The notes beneath the pieces are model-generated. The model made no database searches. It was not told the DNA's origin and saw only the letters and a list, made by a program, of their open reading frames with translations. The position numbers and the translations under genes were made by a program. Source: Murdochiella vaginalis (GTDB lineage: Bacteria; Bacillota; Clostridia; Tissierellales; Peptoniphilaceae). Taken from it: a stretch of DNA of 64,000 bases. The stretch is from NCBI RefSeq assembly GCF_900119705.1, contig NZ_LT632322.1, positions 1,488,001 through 1,552,000 of the forward strand, in the 5' to 3' direction. This document shows positions 9,706 to 18,761 of the stretch, one piece after another. How positions within the stretch are numbered: position 1 is the first letter of the stretch; the number at the start of each line of letters is the position of its first letter.

Positions 9706-11503
9706 CGTACTTCAGTACATTCAAAAATGCGCTCTGCGGAATGTTGACGTTTCCGATTTGGCTCATGCGCTTCTTGCCTTCCTTCTGCTTTTCCAGCAGT
9801 TTCTTTTTTCGCGAAATATCGCCACCGTAGCACTTGGAAAGCACGTCTTTGCGCAATGCGGAAACCGTCTCACGGGCAATGATTTTCGCCCCGATGGCCG
9901 CCTGGATGGGCACCGCAAACTGATGGCGCGGAATTTCTTTTTTCATCCGCTCGCAAATGAGCCGTCCGCGCTCATACGCTTTATCGCGATGCACGATGAG
10001 CGAAAGCGCATCCACCGGCTCACTATTGACCAGAATATCCAGCTTCACCAGATCGGAAGGCTGATAGCCCTGCAGCTCATAGTCAAGGCTTGCATAGCCG
10101 CGTGTTTTGGATTTTAACGCATCAAAGAAATCATAGATGACCTCATTCAAGGGCATCTCATAATGCATGGAAACGCGGCGTTCATCCATGTATTCCATGT
10201 TCTTATACACGCCGCGCCGATCCTGACATAATTCCATAATCGTACCGATGTATTCCTTCGGTGTCATGATGTCGGCACGCACAATGGGTTCCTCCACCCG
10301 TTCTATATCGGTCGGATCCGGAAAATCGGTCGGGTTCTGAATGCTATATTGTGTTCCATTGTGCAGCGTAATGTGATAAATAACGCTCGGTGCGGTTGCC
10401 AGAATATCGAGATTGAATTCCCGTGCCAGACGTTCCTCAATCACTTCCATATGAAGCATGCCTAAGAAGCCGCAACGAAAGCCGAAGCCCAGTGCGGCGG
10501 AATTTTCTTTTTCAAACACCAGCGCGGCATCGTTAACCTGCAATTTCTCCAACGCATCCCGCACACTGTTGACGTCCTCATTGGTGCTCGGATAGATGCC
10601 GGCATAGACCATGGGAACGACTTTTTTATAGCCCGGAAGTGGCGCTTCCGCCGGATTCTCGGCAGAGGTGATCGTGTCGCCGACCTCCGCATCGCCTACG
10701 GTTTTAATGGAACAGACCACATAGCCGACATCGCCCGTGGAAAGCTCATCGGTCCTCACGTGACCGCGTGCATCATAGCCGACCTCATCCACTTCGTATT
10801 CTTTGCCGGTCGCCATCAATCGAATGCGCATGCCCGGAACAATTTTTCCATCCTTCACACGCACGAACATTACGACGCCCAAATAGGGATCGTAATAGGA
10901 ATCGAAAATCAGGGCTTGCAGTGGTCCCTTCGGATCGCCGGACGGCGCAGGAATATTCTGTACGATATCTTCCAGAACCGCCTTGATATTCGTTCCGGCC
11001 TTTGCGGAGATCAGCGGTATTCCTTCTGTGTCAAAGCCCAAAACATTTTCAATTTCCTCTTTGGCCATGGGAATATTGGCACCGGGCAGATCAATCTTGT
11101 TAATGACCGGTAAAATTTCGAGGTCTTCCTCCAGCGCCAGATACGTGTTGGCCAAGGTCTGCGCCTCCACTCCCTGGGAAGCATCGACGATGAGCACAGC
11201 GCCCTCGCAGGCGGCAAGGGAACGCGAAACCTCGTAGTTAAAGTCCACATGACCCGGCGTATCAATGAGATTGAGCGTATAGACGACGCCGTCATCCGCT
11301 TCATAAAAGAGGCGCACCGCCTTGAGCTTGATCGTAATGCCGCGCTCGCGCTCCAAATCCATGGAATCTAAAAGCTGTTCTTTCATCTCACGCATCGTAA
11401 CGGCGCCGGTCATTTCGATGAGCCGATCCGCCAAGGTGGATTTGCCATGGTCAATGTGTGCAATAATGCAGAAATTACGAATATTTTCTTGCCGATCTCC
11501 CAT
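9692..11503 (-). CDS. lepA: Elongation factor 4 (LepA)
   Basis: Ribosome-associated GTPase that can back-translocate or remodel stalled ribosomes. The G1 motif is HIDHGKST, followed by G3 DTPGHVDF and G4 NKIDLP. Domains II, III (EF-G-like) and V follow, then the LepA-specific C-terminal domain ([29 protein letters not shown], cited only in part here as GAKIIARE and CYGGD). Length 603 residues, normal. The ATG is preceded by TTTTAGGAGG. The gene follows the first signal peptidase by eight bases and overlaps hemW. Confidence 0.97.
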   Translation of the reverse strand: MGDRQENIRNFCIIAHIDHGKSTLADRLIEMTGAVTMREMKEQLLDSMDLERERGITIKLKAVRLFYEADDGVVYTLNLIDTPGHVDFNYEVSRSLAACEGAVLIVDASQGVEAQTLANTYLALEEDLEILPVINKIDLPGANIPMAKEEIENVLGFDTEGIPLISAKAGTNIKAVLEDIVQNIPAPSGDPKGPLQALIFDSYYDPYLGVVMFVRVKDGKIVPGMRIRLMATGKEYEVDEVGYDARGHVRTDELSTGDVGYVVCSIKTVGDAEVGDTITSAENPAEAPLPGYKKVVPMVYAGIYPSTNEDVNSVRDALEKLQVNDAALVFEKENSAALGFGFRCGFLGMLHMEVIEERLAREFNLDILATAPSVIYHITLHNGTQYSIQNPTDFPDPTDIERVEEPIVRADIMTPKEYIGTIMELCQDRRGVYKNMEYMDERRVSMHYEMPLNEVIYDFFDALKSKTRGYASLDYELQGYQPSDLVKLDILVNSEPVDALSLIVHRDKAYERGRLICERMKKEIPRHQFAVPIQAAIGAKIIARETVSALRKDVLSKCYGGDISRKKKLLEKQKEGKKRMSQIGNVNIPQSAFLNVLKYDEEN

Positions 11504-11511
11504 ACATCCTC

Positions 11512-12069
11512 CTAAAACCCGCCGAATGCGTTAAAAGGAAAATACCGAAATACCGCGCGCCCTACGACAGAGCGGAGCGGGATGGTGCCGAAATACCGGC
11601 TGTCACGACTCGCGCCTTGCTTGCGATTGTCCCCCAATACAAAGAGTTCATCTTTTCCCACCAACCATTCGGTGTTCTCGCGCACATGCGTAAAGCTGGT
11701 ATTGATATAGGGCTCTTCCAGACGTTTTCCATTGATGTAGACCATGCCGTCTTCAATCTGCACATACTCATCCGGAAGCGCCACCACACGTTTAATATAA
11801 TCGCGATTCTCATCCGGCGAATGAAAAACGACAACATCCCCGCGTTTTAAGCCTTCCGCCGTAATACCTTGCTTAAACACAAAGAGACGATCCCCGTTAT
11901 GGAGCGTTTCTTCCATAGAAGATCCCTCCACAACGGTGCTCGCCACAATAAAATGCGTAATGAAAAAGGCAATCACGATGGCGATGACAAGAATGCGTAT
12001 CGCCTCCAGCGCTTTAAATTCACGTTCCACACGCCGCTTAGGCGTATGATGGGACATTGGTGTTCTCAT
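11512..12069 (-). CDS. lepB: Signal peptidase I, short form
   Basis: Membrane serine protease that removes signal peptides from exported preproteins. One N-terminal membrane segment (residues about 24-44) leads into the Ser box GSSMEETL (catalytic Ser51) and the Lys box YIKRVVALP (general-base Lys93); the [13 protein letters not shown] box closes the active site. The length is 185 residues. The usual Pro of the SMxPT motif is replaced by Glu. It lies 16 bases after a second, longer signal peptidase gene, and eight bases before lepA. Which exported proteins each paralogue serves cannot be read from sequence. Confidence 0.92.
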   Translation of the reverse strand: MRTPMSHHTPKRRVEREFKALEAIRILVIAIVIAFFITHFIVASTVVEGSSMEETLHNGDRLFVFKQGITAEGLKRGDVVVFHSPDENRDYIKRVVALPDEYVQIEDGMVYINGKRLEEPYINTSFTHVRENTEWLVGKDELFVLGDNRKQGASRDSRYFGTIPLRSVVGRAVFRYFPFNAFGGF

Positions 12070-12085
12070 CCATTCCTCGCTGCCA

Positions 12086-13207
12086 TCAATACATCAACAT
12101 CATCTTCGTAATCGGCCAGATGCGCACGCGCGAAACCGCTTTGATATGCTCCGCCAAAACGGGCCCAAACAATCGGCTGTCGTTGCTGGCTCCCGTGCCG
12201 CGATTATCGCCCATAACAAAATACTCATTCTCGCCCAGTGTCCATTTCGAGCTGGCATACGAAACCGTTTCCTGATTCGTATAATATTCTTTCATCCATT
12301 TGCCGTTGATATAGACTTTGCCGTCATCGATCTCAACCGTTTCTCCCGGTAGACCGATCAGACGCTTGACATAGAATTCGTCCAGATCGGGGGAATCCAC
12401 GATGAGAATGTCTCCACGCTTATATTGTTTGAGATAGGTCGGAATTTTGCTGACCAACAGAAAATCGCCGTTATGCAGCGTAGGCTCCATGGACGTTCCG
12501 CTGACGGTAGTCGCGCCGCCGATAAAAAAGCGGATCACGATGGCAAGCAACAGCGCCACGCCGATGGGCAAAATCCAATTGAAAAAGAAGCCGCGAACGC
12601 CCTTCTCTTTCGCTTTTTCTTCCTCATCATCCGCATCGGGATAAGCGGGTGTGAGAGGCGCGTTCTCCTCATCCGGCCAATCTTCCTCTGCAGCGAATAG
12701 CTCCGTCGCTTTGGCTTGCTCATGCCCCGAATATACGTTATGTTCGTCTGTCCGCGTCTCCTCTTTCGGGACGGAAATGGGCGCAAAAATTCTCGTTTCC
12801 TCGGAAGGTGCCGATTCGTTCGTAATAGTAGGAAGAAGTATCGTCAGATCTTCGGTGTCGTCCGCCTGTTCCTCTTCTGAAAAGTCCATCTCAGGAATCG
12901 GCGCCTCCTGATTCAACGCCTCGATTTCGCGGGCGCTGCGTTGCGCACGCTCCGTCTGTTCCAACTTCTCTCTCGTCTCGTCGGAAACGCGCTCTTTCAG
13001 AAAACGGCGCAGATGGCCAGCACTTCGTTTCGGCGCTTCGCTCGGCTTCTCTTCTTCCTCGTTCGTATCGGGAATCTGGGCCGGCTCCATCTCTTTGTCC
13101 TGTGTTGCGACCGATTCCAGCTCTTCTTCCTTTTGCTCTACCGGTTCGTCGTCCATAAAAACAGCATCCAGCGAAAGCAAGCGCCGGTCTTTTTGTTCTT
13201 TCGTCAT
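12086..13207 (-). CDS. lepB: Signal peptidase I with a 200-residue acidic N-terminal extension
   Basis: A second type I signal peptidase. The C-terminal third is canonical: membrane segment at about 208-229, SGTSMEPT (Ser239), YVKRLIGLPGE (Lys281) and MGDNRGTGASNDSR. Before it lie some 200 residues rich in Glu, Asp, Pro and Ser without a recognisable domain, apart from a basic patch at 60-72 and a helical Glu/Arg/Gln-rich stretch at 75-100; by topology this region is cytoplasmic. I start at the ATG with GGAGAGG eight bases upstream; an ATG nine codons earlier falls at the predicted transcription start. Tandem with the short signal peptidase. Confidence 0.88.
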   Translation of the reverse strand: MTKEQKDRRLLSLDAVFMDDEPVEQKEEELESVATQDKEMEPAQIPDTNEEEEKPSEAPKRSAGHLRRFLKERVSDETREKLEQTERAQRSAREIEALNQEAPIPEMDFSEEEQADDTEDLTILLPTITNESAPSEETRIFAPISVPKEETRTDEHNVYSGHEQAKATELFAAEEDWPDEENAPLTPAYPDADDEEEKAKEKGVRGFFFNWILPIGVALLLAIVIRFFIGGATTVSGTSMEPTLHNGDFLLVSKIPTYLKQYKRGDILIVDSPDLDEFYVKRLIGLPGETVEIDDGKVYINGKWMKEYYTNQETVSYASSKWTLGENEYFVMGDNRGTGASNDSRLFGPVLAEHIKAVSRVRIWPITKMMLMY

Positions 13208-13241
13208 CGCTTTGCCTCTCCATTCGTCTTTCATCGCATTC

Positions 13242-13270
13242 AGTATAGCACAGCAGGAGGCGAAAAAAGA
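13242..13270 (-). promoter_or_regulatory. Possible promoter of the signal peptidase genes
   Basis: Minus-strand TATACT as a -10 box 34 bases before the chosen start; the -35 region (TCTTTT) is weak. Only the -10 is convincing. Confidence 0.35.
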
Positions 13271-13274
13271 GCAT

Positions 13275-13311
13275 AAAAAAAGAGCCGTTCAAAAGAAAAT
13301 CGGCTCTTTTC
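13275..13311 (-). terminator. Intrinsic terminator downstream of rpsT
   Basis: Minus-strand hairpin AAAAGAGCCG/CGGCTCTTTT with a 13-base loop followed by a run of T; placed 25 bases after the rpsT stop. Confidence 0.85.
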
Positions 13312-13335
13312 TGTTCTTCGTATGTTGATTCGTTG

Positions 13336-13605
13336 TTACTGGGCAGACGCAACGTTCAGGCGCTTTTGCAGACGGCTGACGGCGCGGCTTGCTGCATTTT
13401 TCGAATACGCGCTCTGCAACGAAGCACGCTTCAGCTTGCGGTCAATCACCTTTAACAGCTCTTGCGCTTCCTGAGGTGAGTTCGCCTCTAACGCCGCATC
13501 AAACTTTTTGATGTAGGTTTTAATCTCGGAACGCTTGCTGCGGTTGCGCAGACGGTTGCGTTTAGCAATGTCAATTCTCTTTTTTGCCGACTTAATATTG
13601 GCCAA
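13336..13605 (-). CDS. rpsT: 30S ribosomal protein S20
   Basis: Primary binder of 16S rRNA in the 30S subunit. The 89-residue, very basic helical protein starts (M)ANIKSAKKRIDIAKRNRLRN and ends with AASRAVSRLQKRLN, as in the S20 family. The start is a TTG with an extended ribosome binding site AAAGGAGGTGA six bases upstream; the longer in-frame ATG starts lie upstream of this site and are not plausible. It has its own promoter and terminator, and lies next to holA as in many Firmicutes. Confidence 0.96.
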   Translation of the reverse strand: MANIKSAKKRIDIAKRNRLRNRSKRSEIKTYIKKFDAALEANSPQEAQELLKVIDRKLKRASLQSAYSKNAASRAVSRLQKRLNVASAQ

Positions 13606-13654
13606 TTCGCTCACCTCCTTTGGTAGCATGAGATCTTTTTTTCGATACCTGAAC

Positions 13655-13683
13655 AGTTTACCACAATCTTTTGCTCTATGCAA
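13655..13683 (-). promoter_or_regulatory. Promoter of rpsT
   Basis: Minus strand: TTGCAT, 17 bases, TAAACT, located 50 bases before the TTG start of rpsT and partly inside the gap after holA. Confidence 0.55.
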
Positions 13684-13698
13684 ATCAAAAAAAGCAAT

Positions 13699-14736
13699 TT
13701 ACGCTTTTTCGCGCTCCAAGGACAGTGCAAAGCGCTCCAATTCCGATTCGAGGTCAAACACCTGTGTTTTCATGCGTTTTTCCATCGAAAACAGGCGATC
13801 GTGATAGCCGATCAGTTCCTCCTCCGTATAACGTTGCACGCCGCGACGCAATTTGCCGTATTCAAAGGAAGACAGCTTTAAGCGGGCTTGGCCGTCTCGT
13901 GGAGAAAGGCGCATGCCTTCGGCACGCTTGACTCCGATCATATTGCGTACTTGACGCACCAACATGTAAAACAGACGAAACGGATCTTCCCCCAAGGATT
14001 CGTAGCCCTTTATTAGGGCGCAGGCACTCGCTGCACGGCGGTCATTGATGGCATCCATCAGAGCAAAAATATTGCGTTCGGAAGGCGAAATGAGCGCCTC
14101 TTCCACATCCCGACGATATAAGAGGCCGTTTTTGGCCAATGAGGCCGTGGACGCTACGAGATTCTCCACATCATACAGGTTTTTCTCTGCGCGCGGATCC
14201 AGATATTCGCTGGAGGAAATAAGAAGAGACACGACGCCTCTTTCAGGAGTGATGCCGCGTTGCTGCCATTTCTTCATGATAAATCGTTCCAGCTCCGGTT
14301 CCGTCAAGGGAGAGAGCGAAATGCGCTGCAGATCCGCTTCCATTTGTCGAAGCACTTTTCCACGAAACGGCTTTTCCCCCTCGAAGCCCAAAACCAAGAG
14401 CACATGCGGCGGGCGATGCAAAACACTCTCATACAGAGTGTTCAACAACGTCTCATTTTTTTGCAGGGCTTCTTTTTGCAAAGGCACGTTTTCCACAACG
14501 ACTACGCGCCGCTCCCCCATCAGAGGCAGGGTTTCCAAAGCGGAAACCAAGGCTTCGGGTGAAAGCGTGCGACCATCCAGGTGTTCGTAGTTAAAAGAGA
14601 GGAAGTTTCCGCCCAATACATCGTTTTGCAGCACGCTCTTCAGCATTTCCCAGAGGTAGGGTTCCTGAATACAGCAGAGAAGAACCTGGCCGGGTTCGCC
14701 CCGATCCACATGGGAAAGCCAGTCCACGTAATTCAT
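13699..14736 (-). CDS. holA: DNA polymerase III subunit delta
   Basis: Clamp-loader subunit that opens the beta clamp. The 345-residue protein has the HolA layout: N-terminal AAA-like domain with no functional Walker A, GERRVVVVENVPL and HVLLVLGFEG strands, a middle helical lid containing the NIFALMDAINDRR motif typical of delta, and a C-terminal collar domain ending QVRNMIGVKRAEG and SFEYGKLRRG. It starts 14 bases after the potD stop, so it may be read from the pot operon as well as from a nearby promoter; rpsT lies downstream. Confidence 0.92.
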   Translation of the reverse strand: MNYVDWLSHVDRGEPGQVLLCCIQEPYLWEMLKSVLQNDVLGGNFLSFNYEHLDGRTLSPEALVSALETLPLMGERRVVVVENVPLQKEALQKNETLLNTLYESVLHRPPHVLLVLGFEGEKPFRGKVLRQMEADLQRISLSPLTEPELERFIMKKWQQRGITPERGVVSLLISSSEYLDPRAEKNLYDVENLVASTASLAKNGLLYRRDVEEALISPSERNIFALMDAINDRRAASACALIKGYESLGEDPFRLFYMLVRQVRNMIGVKRAEGMRLSPRDGQARLKLSSFEYGKLRRGVQRYTEEELIGYHDRLFSMEKRMKTQVFDLESELERFALSLEREKA

Positions 14737-14750
14737 GATTCCTCCTCTCC

Positions 14751-15809
14751 TTACTGATTCTTGACATCCTGCCAGAGCTGATCATAAAGATGTACGGCAT
14801 CGCCGATATATTCAAACACTTCATACTTTTCGTACGTCTTGGGGTCCGGATAGGCCACCGGAGAATTGCGCGTCTCTTCCGGCAAAAGTGCTCGCCCCGC
14901 TTCACTCGGAAGCGAATAGCCCACCCATTCCGCATTCTGCGCCATGACGTCCGGACGCAACATGAAGTTGATGAATTTTTCCGCATTTTCCTTGTTCTGT
15001 GCACCTTTGGGAACGGCAAACACATCAAACCAAAGATTTCCGCCTTCCGGCGGATTCACAAAATCCAGATCCGGATTCTCCTGCATGGCGGCATAGGCGT
15101 CGCCGGAATACATGACGGCCAGCGCATTCTCCCCGTTGATCATGAGATCCCGAATCTCGTCGATGAGATACGCGTATACCAGCGGGTATTGACGAATTAA
15201 ATCTTCCTTCGCCGCCGTAAGCTCTTTCGGATCGGTGGAATTCACAGATGCGCCCTCGCGAACCAATGCCACCATTAAGGAATCACGCGAAGAATCCAGC
15301 ATGATGATCTGCCGCGCATAGTGCGGATTCCAGAGAATGTCCCAAGAATTCACAGGATCCTTCACCATTTTGCGATTGTAGAGAATTCCCACCGTGCCCC
15401 AGAAATAGGGGGCAGAATAGCGTTGCTCCGGATCAAAGGGCTGATGCAGAAAGGGGCGGTCAATGTATCGCATATTGGGAATATGGCTGTAATCCAGCGG
15501 AAGGAGCATATCCTCCTGCACCATGCGCTGCAGCATATATTCCGAAGGAACAATCACATCATAGGCGGCACCCCCGTTTTTCAGCTTGACATACAAATCC
15601 TCATTGGTCGCAAAGTTGGAATAAATGACGTCAATGCCTGTCTCATCTTCAAAGCGATGGATGAGTTCCGGATCAATATATTCCCCCCAGTTGTACACAT
15701 TAACCTGTTGCTTTGCCGTCTTGGTGTCTTCCCCCTGACCGCAGCCGGATAGCATGGCGGAAAGAAAAAGCACAAATGCCGCAAAAAGCGTAAATCGCAT
15801 GCGTCTCAT
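14751..15809 (-). CDS. potD: Spermidine/putrescine-binding lipoprotein PotD
   Basis: Extracellular polyamine receptor of the PotABCD ABC importer. A lipoprotein signal peptide ends in LSGC (lipidated Cys23). The mature part carries VYNWGEYIDPELI, DVIVPSEYMLQRM and NLWFDVFAVPKGA, all typical of bacterial PotD/PotF folds. The length is 352 residues. The ATG overlaps the potC stop by four bases (ATGA). It is the last gene of the set potA-potB-potC-potD. Confidence 0.94.
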   Translation of the reverse strand: MRRMRFTLFAAFVLFLSAMLSGCGQGEDTKTAKQQVNVYNWGEYIDPELIHRFEDETGIDVIYSNFATNEDLYVKLKNGGAAYDVIVPSEYMLQRMVQEDMLLPLDYSHIPNMRYIDRPFLHQPFDPEQRYSAPYFWGTVGILYNRKMVKDPVNSWDILWNPHYARQIIMLDSSRDSLMVALVREGASVNSTDPKELTAAKEDLIRQYPLVYAYLIDEIRDLMINGENALAVMYSGDAYAAMQENPDLDFVNPPEGGNLWFDVFAVPKGAQNKENAEKFINFMLRPDVMAQNAEWVGYSLPSEAGRALLPEETRNSPVAYPDPKTYEKYEVFEYIGDAVHLYDQLWQDVKNQ

Positions 15810-16582
15810 GGCATCTCCTTTCCGTGAATGGTGCGCCAGTTGGTTGCCAAAAGCAAGAGGAACATCGCCACAAACATCATGGCGGATAAGGCATTTACTT
15901 CGGGATTGATTCCCCGTCGCGCCATAGAATAGACCATCGTGGATACCGTCTCGACACCGTTTCCGGCATTGAAAAAGGTAATGACGAAGTCATCAATGGA
16001 CATGGTAAAGCCCATCAAGGCACCGGATATGATGCCGCTCTTAAGAAAGGGCAGAATGACATAACGCAATGTCTGCCAGGGCGTTGCACCCAGATCCATA
16101 GAAGCCTCCGCCAGTTCCAGCGGCATCTGCTTCAGGCGAGGCAGAATGGAAAGAACGATATATGGGATTTCAAACGCGATATGCGAGAGCAGGATCGTCA
16201 GATAACCCGGCGTCATGTGCAAGAAGCCGAACAGGGCCATAAATCCAATGGCGGTCACAATGTCGGGGTTCAGAACAATCACCTGATTGATAAGGTGAAT
16301 GGCCACGCGACGTCGCCGCGAAAACCAGTACACGCCGATGGTCCCGAATGTCGCAATCACCGTGGCGATGACCGTAGCAACAAGCGCAATGGACACCGTG
16401 TTCTTGAGCGCATTCAAAATTTCATGGTTCTGCATCAACGACTGATACCAGTGAAGCGAAAAGCCTTCCCATGCGCCGCGCGTCTGGCCGCTGTTAAAGG
16501 AAAAGACAATCAGCACCACAATCGGAGCATAGAGGAACGCATACAGCAGAAAAAGGAATACGCGCCTAAGTTGTTTAGACAT
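15806..16582 (-). CDS. potC: Spermidine/putrescine ABC permease PotC
   Basis: One of the two membrane subunits of the polyamine importer. Six hydrophobic segments and the EAA coupling loop (ELAEASMDLGATPWQTLRY) are present; the protein of 258 residues begins [21 protein letters not shown] start at the ATG that overlaps the potB end by eight bases; a 36-residue in-frame extension lies inside potB and lacks support. It ends overlapping potD. Confidence 0.94.
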   Translation of the reverse strand: MSKQLRRVFLFLLYAFLYAPIVVLIVFSFNSGQTRGAWEGFSLHWYQSLMQNHEILNALKNTVSIALVATVIATVIATFGTIGVYWFSRRRRVAIHLINQVIVLNPDIVTAIGFMALFGFLHMTPGYLTILLSHIAFEIPYIVLSILPRLKQMPLELAEASMDLGATPWQTLRYVILPFLKSGIISGALMGFTMSIDDFVITFFNAGNGVETVSTMVYSMARRGINPEVNALSAMMFVAMFLLLLATNWRTIHGKEMP

Positions 16583-17444
16583 CGCTAACCTCCTCCTGCT
16601 CTTCCGCCACCAGTTCCAAATCCTGTGCGGTGACGACGCTGCCCTGCGCATGCGTTTCTTCTTCTCTTCCGAAAAAGAGCGAAAGCACAAGAAACACCAT
16701 TAAGATCATGGCCATGGCGGAGCCGTATTGCCAATTCCCGGTGACGGTAAACTGCTGCTGAATCACATTGCCGATCAGGTTGGTCTTATTGCCACCCAAA
16801 AGGGAAGTGATTTCAAACGTGGCGATGGCGGGAATGAATACCATGGAAAAACCGGATGCCACGCCGGGAAGCGAAAGCGGCAAGGTGACGTGCAAGAACG
16901 TCTGCCGTTTGTTGGCGCCCAAGTCATCGGCCGCTTCCAAAAGGGCCGGATCCATTTTTTCAAGAGACGTGAAAATGGGCAAAATCATGAAGGGCAAGAA
17001 ATTATATACCATGCCCAGGATGACCGCTGTCTCTGTGTATAGCAGATCGGTCGGTGCAAGGCCGATGCTCGTAAGAAACGTGTTCAAAATGCCGCCGCGC
17101 GAAAGAATGGTAATCCAGGCATAGGTGCGCAGCAAAAAGTTCATCCACATCGGAATCATCACCAGCATCAACAACATGGGGCGTATGCGTGCATTGGCCT
17201 TCGCCATGAAATAGGCCATGGGATAGCCCAAAAGAAAGCAGATCACCGTCGAGATCAAAGCGAGACGCAGCGATTTGACTAGCGTTGCGGTCGCATTGCC
17301 GGCAAAAAAGCGCCGGAAATTTTCCAATGTCCACTGTCCGTCAGCGGTCGTCAGAGCATAGTAAAAAATCATGCCCATCGGGATCAACACAAACATAGCC
17401 GCCCATAGTAAATATGGGGCGCTCAAGCGACGGTATCGTTTCAT
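16575..17444 (-). CDS. potB: Spermidine/putrescine ABC permease PotB
   Basis: Second membrane subunit of the polyamine importer, 289 residues, six hydrophobic segments, with EAA loop [23 protein letters not shown]. The C-terminal 35 residues are unusually acidic (rich in Glu) and cytoplasmic by prediction. The start overlaps the potA stop by four bases (ATGA) and the end overlaps potC, so the permease pair is translationally coupled. Confidence 0.94.
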   Translation of the reverse strand: MKRYRRLSAPYLLWAAMFVLIPMGMIFYYALTTADGQWTLENFRRFFAGNATATLVKSLRLALISTVICFLLGYPMAYFMAKANARIRPMLLMLVMIPMWMNFLLRTYAWITILSRGGILNTFLTSIGLAPTDLLYTETAVILGMVYNFLPFMILPIFTSLEKMDPALLEAADDLGANKRQTFLHVTLPLSLPGVASGFSMVFIPAIATFEITSLLGGNKTNLIGNVIQQQFTVTGNWQYGSAMAMILMVFLVLSLFFGREEETHAQGSVVTAQDLELVAEEQEEVSDV

Positions 17445-18493
17445 CGCAAAACCCCTTGTGGCGACGAGCGGTGCATGACTTGAATCAGATCGGGCGCAAT
17501 GACGATGCCCACACGACTGCCAACCCCCATCGCCTTGGTGCTCTGGCTCTTATAGCATTCGCCATTAACGTCGATTTCCATCTCGTAATGAACGCCGCGG
17601 AATAGGCAGCTCTCCACCTTTCCCACCAGCATTCCCTTCTCCGGAGCAACGAGTTCCAGATCTTCCGGACGCAAAACGATATCGACGGCTTCATCGGGCG
17701 CAAAACCTTTGTCGACACACCGGAAACGATGACCGGAAAAGCTCACATCATAATCGGCATGCATGATGCCTTCGACAATATTCGAGTCCCCGATAAAATC
17801 CGCTACAAAACGATTCTGGGGTTCATCATAGATATCTTTGGGGTCGCCCATCTGCTGGATGACACCGCCGTTCATAACGACAATGCAATCCGACATCGTA
17901 AGCGCTTCTTCCTGGTCGTGGGTGACAAAAATAAACGTAATGCCCAGTTCCTGCTGCATGCGCTTCAGCTCTCCCTGCATCTCTTTGCGCAACTTAAGGT
18001 CCAGTGCCCCAAGCGGCTCGTCAAGAAGTAACACCTCTGGCTCATTCACCAAGGCACGGGCGATCGCAATGCGCTGCTTCTGTCCGCCGGAAAGCTGATC
18101 CACTTTGCGCTTTCCATACCCGGAAAGATTCACTAAGCGCAGCATTCTCTCTACGCGCGCCTCCCGTTCCTCTTTCTCCACTCCCTTCATGCGCAGACCG
18201 AAGCCGACATTTTCTTCCACATTCATATGGGGAAAAAGGGCATATTGTTGAAATACCGTATTGAACGGCCGCAAATGCGGCGGGACATGCGTAATGTCTT
18301 TTCCTTCGAAAAGAACCTGACCGCTGTCCGGTTCTTCAAAACCGCCGATAATGCGCAAAATAGTCGTCTTTCCACATCCTGACGGACCTAAAAGCGTCAG
18401 AAATTCTTCATCCTCAATCGTCAGATCAAAATTCTTTAATACCGTCAGCGCATCAAAGGACTTGCTGATTTGCTTGAGTTGAATTTGCTTCAA
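17441..18493 (-). CDS. potA: Spermidine/putrescine ABC ATPase PotA
   Basis: ATPase of the polyamine importer. It contains Walker [11 protein letters not shown]-loop, signature LSGGQKQR, Walker [13 protein letters not shown], the H-loop and a C-terminal TOBE domain ([12 protein letters not shown]). The length is 350 residues. I choose the TTG start preceded by AGAAAGGAA; a 31-residue extension using an upstream ATG lies in the divergent promoter region and has no ribosome binding site. First gene of potABCD and divergent from yjiH. Confidence 0.94.
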   Translation of the reverse strand: MKQIQLKQISKSFDALTVLKNFDLTIEDEEFLTLLGPSGCGKTTILRIIGGFEEPDSGQVLFEGKDITHVPPHLRPFNTVFQQYALFPHMNVEENVGFGLRMKGVEKEEREARVERMLRLVNLSGYGKRKVDQLSGGQKQRIAIARALVNEPEVLLLDEPLGALDLKLRKEMQGELKRMQQELGITFIFVTHDQEEALTMSDCIVVMNGGVIQQMGDPKDIYDEPQNRFVADFIGDSNIVEGIMHADYDVSFSGHRFRCVDKGFAPDEAVDIVLRPEDLELVAPEKGMLVGKVESCLFRGVHYEMEIDVNGECYKSQSTKAMGVGSRVGIVIAPDLIQVMHRSSPQGVLR

Positions 18494-18542
18494 TGCGGTT
18501 CCTTTCTGGGCTCCCCCGTTACCAATGTTTGCAGTCTCTCCT

Positions 18543-18570
18543 ATTTTATGTGAGTTTGACGGAAAAGCAA
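18543..18570 (-). promoter_or_regulatory. Possible potA promoter
   Basis: Minus strand: TTGCTT, 16 bases, TAAAAT, 50 bases before the potA TTG. Weak match, offered because the operon needs a promoter in this 268-base divergent gap. Confidence 0.3.
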
Positions 18571-18668
18571 ACGTACTAATGAGCAAATGGTGTAAATTTT
18601 TTCGCTTGACTCCATTCTTACAATTTTTTCAAAAGTCGATGATTTTCGTCGATTTTTTGTGCCAATCG

Positions 18669-18697
18669 TTTTCATTTGTTTCTAGAACGCGTATAAT
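18669..18697 (+). promoter_or_regulatory. Promoter of yjiH
   Basis: Plus strand: TTTTCA, 17 bases, perfect TATAAT, 65 bases before the yjiH start. Confidence 0.55.
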
Positions 18698-18761
18698 AAG
18701 GACGAAAGAGTTTCATCGGAAAACTCTTGGCTTTGTATCCTTAATGGAAAAGGAGGAAGTC

